From contig JBAXOG010000181.1 in assembly GCA_037133395.1 (NCBI GenBank), forward strand, positions 1 through 8,928: DNA of 8,928 bases. The letters run 5' to 3'. Origin of the DNA: CAIZQW01 sp037133395 (GTDB taxonomy: Bacteria > Verrucomicrobiota > Kiritimatiellia > RFP12 > UBA1067). The translations under genes were made by a program, and so were the position numbers. Every line of letters starts with the position of its first letter. Positions within the stretch are counted from its first letter, which is position 1. The notes below the pieces were generated by a model, which saw nothing but the letters and a program-made list of their open reading frames with translations, was not told the DNA's origin and did no database searches. Positions 1 to 4,698 of the stretch are shown here, piece after piece.

Positions 1-11
1 GGTTTTATATC

Positions 12-893
12 TTAACAAAGCCGTTTTACTGTCCAGCATTTGGGGAGGGCCTCAGTGTAATCATTATAAAATCTATTCCACTTTGAAACTAATTGATTTT
101 CTGTTAGATCGTCAAACACCGTTTTAATCTTACCCCATGTTCCTGGACTAAAATCAGAGGATTGATAATCAGAAAAAAGGCGATCAATTTTTGAAAGTAT
201 TGGTTTGAACTCGTCAATAAAAGGTTGAATTTTATCATCTTGAGCCTGCCATTTAATAAACCATTCACTTAAAGTATTTTTAATTGAGAGAATATTTGAA
301 TTCAAAGTATCTAAATAATTTTTTTGATCATTAAGAACAGACAACATTTGAGTTAAAATAGAAGAATAATCAGGACAATTACAAGTACATGTACAACCGC
401 CACCATCATCCCCAACATATTGAGAACAAGAAACGCAATACTCATCCTCTGAAACCAACACACTATCAACGCCAGTATTAATAATGTCAAGATCGCTACG
501 AATACCACTTGCATAATACAATGGCGTATTTGAAGCCATTGTAATAATTTCATTCAATAAATAAATTAAATCACCAGCCTGACTTTCTGTCAATATACCG
601 TCATTCACATAACCATTAACCAAACCATATAAATATGAAGCATCCCCAACCACCATATTGCAATCAGTTTCTATATAACTAATCAAACTATATATATCAG
701 AAACGGTATTATAAACTTGATCTTTATAAATATTAAATTCAGTTTCTGAAATATACTTTAATTGAACCGTATTGCACAAAGTACAAAAAGGCCCATTTTC
801 AGCGAACACACAAAGATCACCGAAAACAACACACCACACCAAAAAAGGTATGATGACATAATGCAAAAAAAACTTTTTGTCTTTACTTTTCAT
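12..893 (-). CDS. Cys-rich secreted protein, candidate phage tip/adsorption protein (pIII-like position), 293 aa
   Basis: The frame is open back to a TTG at 968, but the ATG at 893 is the better start. It has AAGG six bases upstream (900-903), and it gives a clean signal peptide: basic MKSKDKK, a hydrophobic core, and a VFA-ENG cleavage site near residue 31. The exported part has CTLC (37-40), CVSC (153-156), a Gly-rich turn and CTCTCNC (167-173), then a predicted coiled coil at about 177-235 and two more Cys near the C terminus (286, 293). There is no C-terminal membrane helix, unlike Ff pIII. The start overlaps the end of the upstream 37-aa gene by 11 bases. Position after the coat genes suggests an adsorption or virion-tip protein, but no family is recognised. 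It is visibly more AT-rich than dnaE. An alternative is a periplasmic assembly or secretion factor. Confidence 0.72.
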   Translation of the reverse strand: MKSKDKKFFLHYVIIPFLVWCVVFGDLCVFAENGPFCTLCNTVQLKYISETEFNIYKDQVYNTVSDIYSLISYIETDCNMVVGDASYLYGLVNGYVNDGILTESQAGDLIYLLNEIITMASNTPLYYASGIRSDLDIINTGVDSVLVSEDEYCVSCSQYVGDDGGGCTCTCNCPDYSSILTQMLSVLNDQKNYLDTLNSNILSIKNTLSEWFIKWQAQDDKIQPFIDEFKPILSKIDRLFSDYQSSDFSPGTWGKIKTVFDDLTENQLVSKWNRFYNDYTEALPKCWTVKRLC

Positions 894-996
894 AGACGAC
901 CTTATAAGCCAAAAACAAACCAGTTGAAAAACCAAGAAAGCCAGCGAAAGCACAAGCAGTCTGAACAAAATAAATTGCCAAAGTGTCTAAAGTCAT
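883..996 (-). CDS. 37-aa single-helix membrane peptide (pVII/pIX-like minor coat candidate)
   Basis: Begins MTLDTLAIYFVQT and ends KVVYEK. Residues about 6-31 form one hydrophobic segment rich in Ala, Gly and Phe, followed by a short charged end. The ATG overlaps the stop of the 152-aa gene as ATGA (993-996), and its own 3' end overlaps the next start at 893, so it is held between two coupled genes. A GGGGGTG stretch lies just upstream of the ATG. Size and topology match the end-cap proteins of filamentous phages (about 32-33 aa pVII and pIX in Ff phages), which initiate or terminate the virion. Sequence homology cannot be claimed at this length. The tight two-sided coupling is the main reason to believe it is translated. 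Confidence 0.7.
   Translation of the reverse strand: MTLDTLAIYFVQTACAFAGFLGFSTGLFLAYKVVYEK
900..904 (-). promoter_or_regulatory. Ribosome binding site deciding the start of the 293-aa protein
   Basis: TAAGG on the minus strand lies six bases before the ATG at 893. The alternative in-frame TTG at 968 would add 25 residues that hide the signal peptide behind a second hydrophobic segment. Those bases already encode the 37-aa gene in another frame. Confidence 0.6.
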
Positions 997-1451
997 TTTT
1001 CACCCCCGAACGCTAATTTTTCACCTAAGGCTTGCAGCTTGACCATACATTTATCCGTAGTAAAAAAATCCGCACCAATCCAAAGTATGCGACCCCAGCG
1101 AGTGAGATCCCCCCGTTTATAATAACGACCATTGCCAGATTGCAAAATCGGTACACCGTCAGCAATCCCAGAAACGTAATCAGAGACAGCCTCTTTTAAT
1201 TCGCCATGGACGTCACCATTTAAACCGACAACAGGCGAGACTTTAGGAACGACCGCAACAGGTTGAGAGGTTTCTTTTTGAGCGACCGCCACAACGGTTT
1301 TATTAGTGGGTGAATGTTTACCGTCACACCGATAAAGAATTGTCGCTGGACGCTCAACTTTAAATTTTGCATAAACGACGAGAATATTTAACAAGGCTAA
1401 AAGCCCTATTAAATTGACCCGAATAAACCTTGTAAATTTAGACAATTTCAT
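993..1451 (-). CDS. 152-aa anchored or secreted phage protein, unknown family
   Basis: The N terminus is basic (K3, K5, R8, R11) and followed by one hydrophobic helix at residues about 12-28, so it is either a signal peptide cleaved near VVYA or a signal anchor leaving the rest in the periplasm. A Val/Pro-rich linker follows (about 52-76), then a more globular part with RGDLTRWGR and IGADFF motifs. There are only two Cys (C42, C135), which could form one disulfide after export. The start lies 2 bases after the stop of the 143-aa gene with no good ribosome site, so translation is probably coupled. Its own stop overlaps the 37-aa start (ATGA). Role unknown; its place among tip genes suggests a virion or assembly protein. 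Confidence 0.75.
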   Translation of the reverse strand: MKLSKFTRFIRVNLIGLLALLNILVVYAKFKVERPATILYRCDGKHSPTNKTVVAVAQKETSQPVAVVPKVSPVVGLNGDVHGELKEAVSDYVSGIADGVPILQSGNGRYYKRGDLTRWGRILWIGADFFTTDKCMVKLQALGEKLAFGGEK

Positions 1452-1453
1452 GA

Positions 1454-1885
1454 TCAGTTAAAATCAATAAAGGAAGCAGTCAAACCTTTAAGCAAACGAA
1501 GAACATACGACAACACGACAAAGCCAGAGTAAAGAACTAGAAACCCGACAGAAAGCCCGACCATAATCCCAACAATGCTGATAACGCCCGTTATAATCAA
1601 AGAGAGAGTACCCAAAAGGGTATCCAGGTTAATCGCATAGCCAGCCAATTGAAACCATTCATTGCCTACAAGAGAATCACGCACAGGCGCAACAGCACTT
1701 GAAACACTCGACGAAAACTCCGTCATTGTGCTCGCTATCGTGGACACGCCTTGAACCAGTGTTGAAAAATACGTACATACAGCAGTGAAAGCCGTACCGA
1801 TAGCCGCAACAGTAGTTGCAACCTTTGGAAAAGTTGTCGTCACAGCCTTCCAAATCCAAGTAAAAAATTCAGCTAATGCTTTCAT
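1454..1885 (-). CDS. 143-aa hydrophobic membrane protein, pVI-like minor coat candidate
   Basis: The N-terminal part has FFTWIWKAV followed by an Ala/Thr/Val-rich amphipathic stretch (about 20-55) and a Ser-rich section (55-70). Two strongly hydrophobic segments follow, at about 90-110 and 112-130. It ends with a basic turn (RLLKG) and a short polar tail. An aromatic N terminus followed by paired C-terminal helices, in the tip-gene block, resembles pVI (DUF2523-type) minor coat proteins of inoviruses, although those are usually near 100 aa. The match is by topology only. Its ATG lies 14 bases after the T-run of the coat-gene terminator, leaving no room for a separate promoter in between. It is therefore probably expressed by read-through or from a promoter inside the coat gene. 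Only a weak GAG ribosome site is seen. Confidence 0.7.
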   Translation of the reverse strand: MKALAEFFTWIWKAVTTTFPKVATTVAAIGTAFTAVCTYFSTLVQGVSTIASTMTEFSSSVSSAVAPVRDSLVGNEWFQLAGYAINLDTLLGTLSLIITGVISIVGIMVGLSVGFLVLYSGFVVLSYVLRLLKGLTASFIDFN

Positions 1886-1899
1886 ATTTTCACAATCTC

Positions 1900-1934
1900 A
1901 AAAAAAAAAGGGGGACAAGCAAACGCAAGCCCCC
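1900..1934 (-). terminator. Rho-independent terminator after the probable major coat gene
   Basis: On the minus strand a GGGGG (1934-1930) pairs with CCCCC (1914-1910), closing a 15-base loop that can form a short inner GC pair. The hairpin is followed at once by ten T (1909-1900). It begins 18 bases after the coat stop. Filamentous phages characteristically have a strong terminator directly after gene VIII, giving abundant coat mRNA and less of the tip genes. Confidence 0.9.
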
Positions 1935-1952
1935 ATTTTAAGCAAAAACCGA

Positions 1953-2213
1953 TTAACGAGCTTTTGCTTTATTCGCGGCACTCTTCAAAAGCCCGTAAAT
2001 CCAGAACAGACCCCAGAAGACCAGACCAGCGAAGATCAAGCCAAGGACGACGGGAACAGCACCCGACATCATGGACTTCATACCCGTTGACAAAGCGGTT
2101 TGCGCCGCTGTGATCTCGGAAATGTCAAACGCTGGCTCACCTTCCGCGAGTACAGCACCAGCACTAGCCAGAACCGTCGCGACCGTCATTGCTACTTTTT
2201 GTAACTTGTTCAT
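1953..2213 (-). CDS. Probable major coat protein (pVIII-like), 86-aa precursor
   Basis: A cleavable signal peptide is evident: MNKLQKVAM, an Ala/Val core, and AVLA-EGEPAF cleavage after residue 23, leaving a 63-aa mature chain. That chain has an acidic N terminus (E24, E26, D30, E33), an amphipathic part (about 34-50), one membrane helix (about 52-75, rich in Gly, Phe and Trp), and a basic tail KSAANKAKAR suited to contacting the packaged ssDNA. This is exactly the organisation of filamentous phage major coat proteins, which wait in the inner membrane before assembly. A good ribosome site (AAGGG, eight bases from the ATG) and a strong terminator just downstream fit high expression. Identification is by architecture; the upstream 102-aa paralogue is the alternative major coat. 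Confidence 0.85.
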   Translation of the reverse strand: MNKLQKVAMTVATVLASAGAVLAEGEPAFDISEITAAQTALSTGMKSMMSGAVPVVLGLIFAGLVFWGLFWIYGLLKSAANKAKAR

Positions 2214-2237
2214 TTTATGAACCCTTCTTTTTTAACC

Positions 2238-2277
2238 GCTTGCCCCGATATCAAAATGAGATCGGAATTAAACAAGC
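2238..2277 (-). other. Nested stem-loop between the two coat genes
   Basis: An inner inverted repeat, CCGAT (2265-2261) with ATCGG (2249-2245), lies inside an outer one, GCTTG (2277-2273) with CAAGC (2242-2238), all within the 69-base gap between the 102-aa and 86-aa genes. It is followed by an A-rich stretch and the coat ribosome site rather than a T-run, so it is not an obvious terminator. A role in mRNA processing or in stabilising the coat message is possible but unproven. No convincing promoter is visible in the gap. Confidence 0.5.
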
Positions 2278-2282
2278 AGAAA

Positions 2283-2591
2283 TCATTTATAATCATCTGG
2301 AAACCACTCTCTACGTTTTCTATCCATATCCAAATCTTTAGAACGCTGAACAGATTCTTTTAACAAACGAGTAATAAAACCGATTCCCCAAAGCACAAAG
2401 CAAACCGACAACAGAGCCAGAACAGGCGCAACAACATTTGCCAAAATTGAAGTCATAGCCGATGACATATTATGCCCCAATCTTTGAGCAGTTTCTAAAC
2501 CTTCAATTGGATTGGGCGCAGCAGAAACACGACCACAAAAACCATAAAACGACACAAACAAAGATAAAACAAAAATTAGATTTTTTTTCAT
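2283..2591 (-). CDS. 102-aa coat-like membrane protein, paralogue of the next gene
   Basis: It has a signal peptide (MKKNLIF, hydrophobic core, RVSA-APN cleavage near residue 24-25), an amphipathic stretch (TAQRLGHNMSSAMTS, about 34-48), one membrane helix (about 50-74), and a long charged tail with KDLDMDRKRR. The order matches the 86-aa coat precursor. The two can be aligned: a TAQ or AAQ start, spaced Met residues, then F-x-x-x-G-x-x-x-I-x-x-LLK, where the 86-aa protein ends WIYGLLK and this one ends FITRLLK. This suggests a coat-gene duplication, with this copy perhaps a minor coat protein. The tail is more mixed in charge than a typical pVIII. The start abuts the stop of the 41-aa gene (TAAATG), and AGGAG upstream lies inside that gene. 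Confidence 0.78.
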   Translation of the reverse strand: MKKNLIFVLSLFVSFYGFCGRVSAAPNPIEGLETAQRLGHNMSSAMTSILANVVAPVLALLSVCFVLWGIGFITRLLKESVQRSKDLDMDRKRREWFPDDYK

Positions 2592-2717
2592 TTAATCAAC
2601 TCCTTTTAATGACAATAACAAAGCCCTTCTGGATTGCATCATAGCACCGACAACAGCACCGAGAAACGAACCGAAGATAAAGCCCAACAACCAGCACGTA
2701 ATAAGCGAACCTATCAT
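2592..2717 (-). CDS. 41-aa single-helix membrane peptide (pIX/pVII-like minor coat candidate)
   Basis: It begins MIGSLITCWLLGF and continues as one glycine-rich hydrophobic helix (about 3-26, with repeated G-x-x-x-G/A spacing), then a basic turn (QSRR) and a short tail ending KGVD. The ATG overlaps the rep stop as ATGA (2714-2717). A strong ribosome site, GAGGGGG, lies just upstream (2722-2728). Its stop directly abuts the ATG of the 102-aa coat-like gene. Tiny one-helix proteins between the replication and coat genes correspond in position to genes VII and IX of Ff phages. Homology cannot be shown from the sequence alone, but start, ribosome site and both junctions are good. Confidence 0.78.
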   Translation of the reverse strand: MIGSLITCWLLGFIFGSFLGAVVGAMMQSRRALLLSLKGVD

Positions 2718-3403
2718 AAAACCCCCTCACATGGTTGAGTGACAAAGACCGCGCCACGCCTACACAATTGAAAATCAAAAAAAGACGTATTCATTGACTC
2801 GTCAATATAAGCCTTGTAGACAAGTTTCATTTTTGCCAAATTAAAACGGCAATTTGATTTTTTATCCCCCTTAACTGGACGGTCACAACCCATCACCAAG
2901 CAGACCACCCAATCAGGTATATTTTTCCACATTTCAGACTGAACAGAAATACACTCTATATCTACCACACGAACGTGCTTTTCCACCTTACCAAACACAC
3001 CCCACCAGCGTACGCCCGTTAATTTAGCCCCATGCCAAGCCTTGCGCTGTTTAGTTAAATACTTTGCAAGGTAGTTAGAAGCTTTCGCGCCCGAAATCCT
3101 TTTGACGTGGACACGACCCCACCCGAAACGCTTACAAATGGGGCGAACTTGATTGACACTGATAAATTCAGTTGTGACAACGTGAACATGTAAACCATGC
3201 CCGTTGGGGTGAAGTTCAAACACACGGACACCAGAGAAACCCAGAGACCGCTTTAATTCACGGCACAAAGCAGACCACATTTGCCCAGCCTTGTACGGGT
3301 GATATTCATATGGAAGTGTAAACGTCCAGAACTTAAGCCCACCTTGTTCCGCGAGAAGCTCAATATTTTGCTGGACAGCTAGCTTTGACTTAAATGTGCT
3401 CAA
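2714..3403 (-). CDS. Rolling-circle replication initiator, HUH endonuclease (Rep), 229 aa
   Basis: Three HUH-superfamily motifs appear in order: FWTFTL (25-30, motif I); NGHGLHVHVV with metal-binding H72 and H74 (motif II); and YLAKYLTK with Y111 and Y115 (motif III), a two-tyrosine arrangement as in phage-type Reps. Such enzymes nick the replicative-form DNA at the origin, become attached through Tyr, and drive rolling-circle synthesis of the virion strand. At 229 aa it is shorter than Ff pII and has no helicase domain. The start is TTG at 3403: the frame has a TGA ten codons upstream, no ATG before the motifs gives a sensible N terminus, and GGAG lies eight bases upstream. The TTG overlaps the stop of the 51-aa gene (TTGA), and the rep stop overlaps the 41-aa start, so it is coupled on both sides. 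Confidence 0.88.
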   Translation of the reverse strand: MSTFKSKLAVQQNIELLAEQGGLKFWTFTLPYEYHPYKAGQMWSALCRELKRSLGFSGVRVFELHPNGHGLHVHVVTTEFISVNQVRPICKRFGWGRVHVKRISGAKASNYLAKYLTKQRKAWHGAKLTGVRWWGVFGKVEKHVRVVDIECISVQSEMWKNIPDWVVCLVMGCDRPVKGDKKSNCRFNLAKMKLVYKAYIDESMNTSFFDFQLCRRGAVFVTQPCEGVL

Positions 3404-3555
3404 TTGGTTTGCTCCAAAAGGGTGACCAATTCAAGAAAACCTATGCCTATTGAAGCAATGTCACCAGACCACTCGCACAAAGGTATCCCGTTTTGATAAG
3501 CAGTCAATTGACAACCATCTTGATCAATCGTTAATTCGATATTTGCTTTAATCAT
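3400..3555 (-). CDS. 51-aa unknown protein immediately upstream of rep
   Basis: It starts MIKANIELTIDQDGC and ends VTLLEQTN. The pattern is alternating hydrophobic and polar residues with a D-x-D-G turn, consistent with a small beta-sheet fold followed by a short helix (about 38-48). It has no signal peptide or membrane segment. AAAGG lies shortly upstream of the ATG at 3555. The stop codon overlaps the TTG start of rep, so translation of this peptide probably sets how often Rep is started. It could be a leader or regulator of Rep synthesis, or a small DNA-binding partner. No family is recognised. Confidence 0.7.
   Translation of the reverse strand: MIKANIELTIDQDGCQLTAYQNGIPLCEWSGDIASIGIGFLELVTLLEQTN
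3412..3415 (-). promoter_or_regulatory. Ribosome binding site supporting the TTG start of rep
   Basis: GGAG on the minus strand lies eight bases before the TTG at 3403, inside the last codons of the 51-aa gene. Together with the TTGA stop/start overlap it fixes the rep start. Confidence 0.6.
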
Positions 3556-3601
3556 AGTAGACCTTTTTGCACAATTGTTTGAGATATTACAAGGTTAAGC
3601 G

Positions 3602-3642
3602 GAGCAGGGGGGGGGGCTACGCCCCCCCGCCCTTGCCCGCTC
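3602..3642 (-). other. GC-only hairpin between the SSB-like gene and the 51-aa/rep block
   Basis: A perfect 8-bp stem (3610-3617 with 3621-3628; GGGGGGGC against GCCCCCCC) closes a three-base loop. The plus strand carries ten consecutive G (3607-3616). GAGC (3602-3605) can also pair with GCTC (3639-3642) to extend the base. It begins immediately at the stop of the 96-aa gene. No T-run follows on the minus strand, so a simple intrinsic terminator is unlikely. In filamentous phages the largest intergenic hairpins are the packaging signal and the replication origins. Those roles, or a transcription or translation barrier before rep, are inferences. Confidence 0.6.
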
Positions 3643-3931
3643 ATTTCTTGATGATCGACAACACATTGATTTGTGTAATGTCATTTTCGATTGACACAGA
3701 ACCGAAATTAACGGTTAACTCGTCACCCGACACAAGGACAGGTACAGAAGTATGTTTGCGCATATCCCAGCGAAGAACCGCCATTTCATTTTCTATAATG
3801 GCAGTACAAAACACTTTGCGCATTTCGCCAGCTTCACGCTTTGAACCGTCCTGTTTAACAGTTGCTTTCCACGTAATCAACTCGTCATTCAGCTTGCCGA
3901 TAACCTTAGCCTTTACTGTGAACGTGACCAT
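3641..3931 (-). CDS. 96-aa probable ssDNA-binding protein (gene V-like)
   Basis: The protein is small and almost entirely predicted beta-strand: MVTFTVKAKVIGKL, ELITWKATVKQ, FCTAIIENEMAVLRW, then SGDELTVNFGSVSI and INVLSIIKK. Basic and aromatic residues are spread along the strands, as in OB-like phage ssDNA-binding proteins. It has no signal peptide or membrane helix. Filamentous phages need such a protein to coat the virion strand and stop its conversion to duplex, and its gene sits beside rep, as here. It has its own good ribosome site (GAGGT, seven bases from the ATG) and a 14-base gap from the upstream gene, fitting a protein needed in large amounts. The assignment is by size, predicted fold and position only; the 108-aa protein is a less likely alternative. 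Confidence 0.6.
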   Translation of the reverse strand: MVTFTVKAKVIGKLNDELITWKATVKQDGSKREAGEMRKVFCTAIIENEMAVLRWDMRKHTSVPVLVSGDELTVNFGSVSIENDITQINVLSIIKK

Positions 3932-3945
3932 TTTTTTTACCTCTT

Positions 3946-4206
3946 TTAAACTAGTGCATGTTTATTATCAAACAAGTCAGCTTGCACTACCGCAGACTTG
4001 CGAACGGGAAAAGGAAATTGAGAAACCAATTTTGCCCGATACACAGGCAAATTTTCACAAAAGCGAACCATTGCCCGGCTTGCGCTGTATTCACTCATAG
4101 CGTGATCATTGGTCAGATGAAGCCGAAACCAAAAGCCATTGGTGAACACATGCGAGCAAAGATGACACTTCCAAGAACCAAGACCTAAAAGCTTAACAAG
4201 TCTCAT
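3946..4206 (-). CDS. 86-aa C2H2 zinc-finger protein with C-terminal QADLF clamp-like motif
   Basis: A zinc-finger pattern lies near the N terminus: C14-x2-C17-x12-H30-x4-H35, with aromatic and Leu core residues (F21, F27, L29). The middle is mildly basic and helical (about 36-62). Near the C terminus is QADLF (75-79), matching the bacterial sliding-clamp-binding consensus QxxLF (E. coli DnaE uses QADMF). The start overlaps the stop of the preceding zinc-finger gene (ATGA). Small C2H2 proteins in bacteria and their mobile elements are often DNA-binding regulators. The clamp motif instead suggests a link to host replication, such as loading the clamp on phage DNA or inhibiting it. Both roles are inferred; the motifs are seen directly. 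Confidence 0.78.
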   Translation of the reverse strand: MRLVKLLGLGSWKCHLCSHVFTNGFWFRLHLTNDHAMSEYSASRAMVRFCENLPVYRAKLVSQFPFPVRKSAVVQADLFDNKHALV

Positions 4207-4370
4207 TTTGGGTAAACCTCCACCTCCGAAGCTTCACCAGCCAATTCAAAAGCTTCTTCATGCTGTTTTTCGTGGTCGATAGAGATATGCCAATACATAC
4301 CGCCACGAGTGCGACGAACTTCCCCACAAAGAGGACAGACAAGGGGTTTATGCTTTTCGTAATTTGACAT
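4203..4370 (-). CDS. 55-aa C2H2 zinc-finger protein
   Basis: The finger is C12-x2-C15-x12-H28-x4-H33 (VCPLCGEV, then MYWHISIDH), the same spacing as in the next gene. It is followed by a short acidic helix (EAFELAGEASEVEV). The ATG at 4370 is preferred: it has GGAAG six bases upstream and lies one base after the stop of the 108-aa gene. An in-frame ATG at 4394 would add eight residues inside that gene with no clear ribosome site. The stop overlaps the start of the 86-aa zinc-finger gene. The pair may be old duplicates, or parts of one DNA-binding complex. Probable role: sequence-specific binding to phage or host DNA, for example as a repressor. Targets are unknown. Confidence 0.75.
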   Translation of the reverse strand: MSNYEKHKPLVCPLCGEVRRTRGGMYWHISIDHEKQHEEAFELAGEASEVEVYPK

Positions 4371-4371
4371 T

Positions 4372-4698
4372 TTACGCTTCCTTTCTATCACCATGAAAAC
4401 GGCTCACATATTCCGTTTTTACAGTGTGGACTTGCGAAGGCAAATAAATATCCTCATATCGGATTAAGACTTGAGAACCCTTGACACCGTATAAATGACC
4501 CTGCAGGTAAAAACCACGAGAAAGGACTAAACGAAAATGTGGATTATTTACAGGAATTTTAGGACGGTCATCCTTATGAATTCGGACGACAAAAAAAAGA
4601 CCGTCACACATACAAACAAGCTCGTTGTTTGCATCTGGGACGGTTGAAAGGACACGGAACTTTTTAGTTGGATTTAGTCTAATTAGTTGTTGCGCCAT
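4372..4698 (-). CDS. 108-aa unknown protein, first gene of the phage operon
   Basis: It starts MAQQLIRLNPTKKFRVL. It is a soluble protein without a signal peptide, rich in short beta-strand patterns (KFRVLS, LFFVVRIH, FRLVLSRGFYLQG, SQVLIRYEDIYL) and basic residues, ending DRKEA. The profile would suit a small DNA- or RNA-binding protein, and it is a second candidate for the ssDNA-binding role, but I recognise no family. It is the gene nearest the dif-like site. Its AGGAGG ribosome site is nine bases from the ATG and buried in a hairpin (4706-4733), so its synthesis is probably controlled, perhaps by itself. Its stop is one base from the next start, so control of this gene would extend to the zinc-finger genes. 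Confidence 0.72.
   Translation of the reverse strand: MAQQLIRLNPTKKFRVLSTVPDANNELVCMCDGLFFVVRIHKDDRPKIPVNNPHFRLVLSRGFYLQGHLYGVKGSQVLIRYEDIYLPSQVHTVKTEYVSRFHGDRKEA

Noticed and set aside
385..394. Perfect palindrome GTACATGTAC
   Set aside because: It lies within codons for the CTCTCNC cluster and is explained by alternating Cys and Thr codons.
894..968. N-terminal extension of the tip protein from a TTG at 968
   Set aside because: These codons overlie the better-supported 37-aa gene in another frame, and the ATG at 893 has a ribosome site and yields a clean signal peptide.
762..2090. Plus-strand open frames at 762-1016 and 1785-2090
   Set aside because: Both are antisense to well-supported phage genes; the second also crosses the terminator. 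No ribosome sites or recognisable domains.
2214..2282. Promoter before the major coat gene (TTGTTT, 17 bases, GATATC)
   Set aside because: Each box matches the consensus at only three of six positions, and the stretch is better explained by the nested inverted repeats.
2596..2778. Minus-strand open frame of 60 codons across the end of rep
   Set aside because: It is out of frame with both rep and the 41-aa gene, which have good starts and exact overlaps; its own Cys/Arg-rich peptide looks like a frame shadow.
3567..4100. Plus-strand open frame of 177 codons
   Set aside because: It runs antisense through the GC hairpin, the SSB-like gene and the zinc-finger gene, and its peptide looks like low-complexity antisense translation.
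4371..4394. Longer start (ATG at 4394) for the 55-aa zinc-finger protein
   Set aside because: The extra eight residues lie inside the 108-aa gene and lack a ribosome site; the ATG at 4370 has GGAAG at good spacing and near-perfect coupling.
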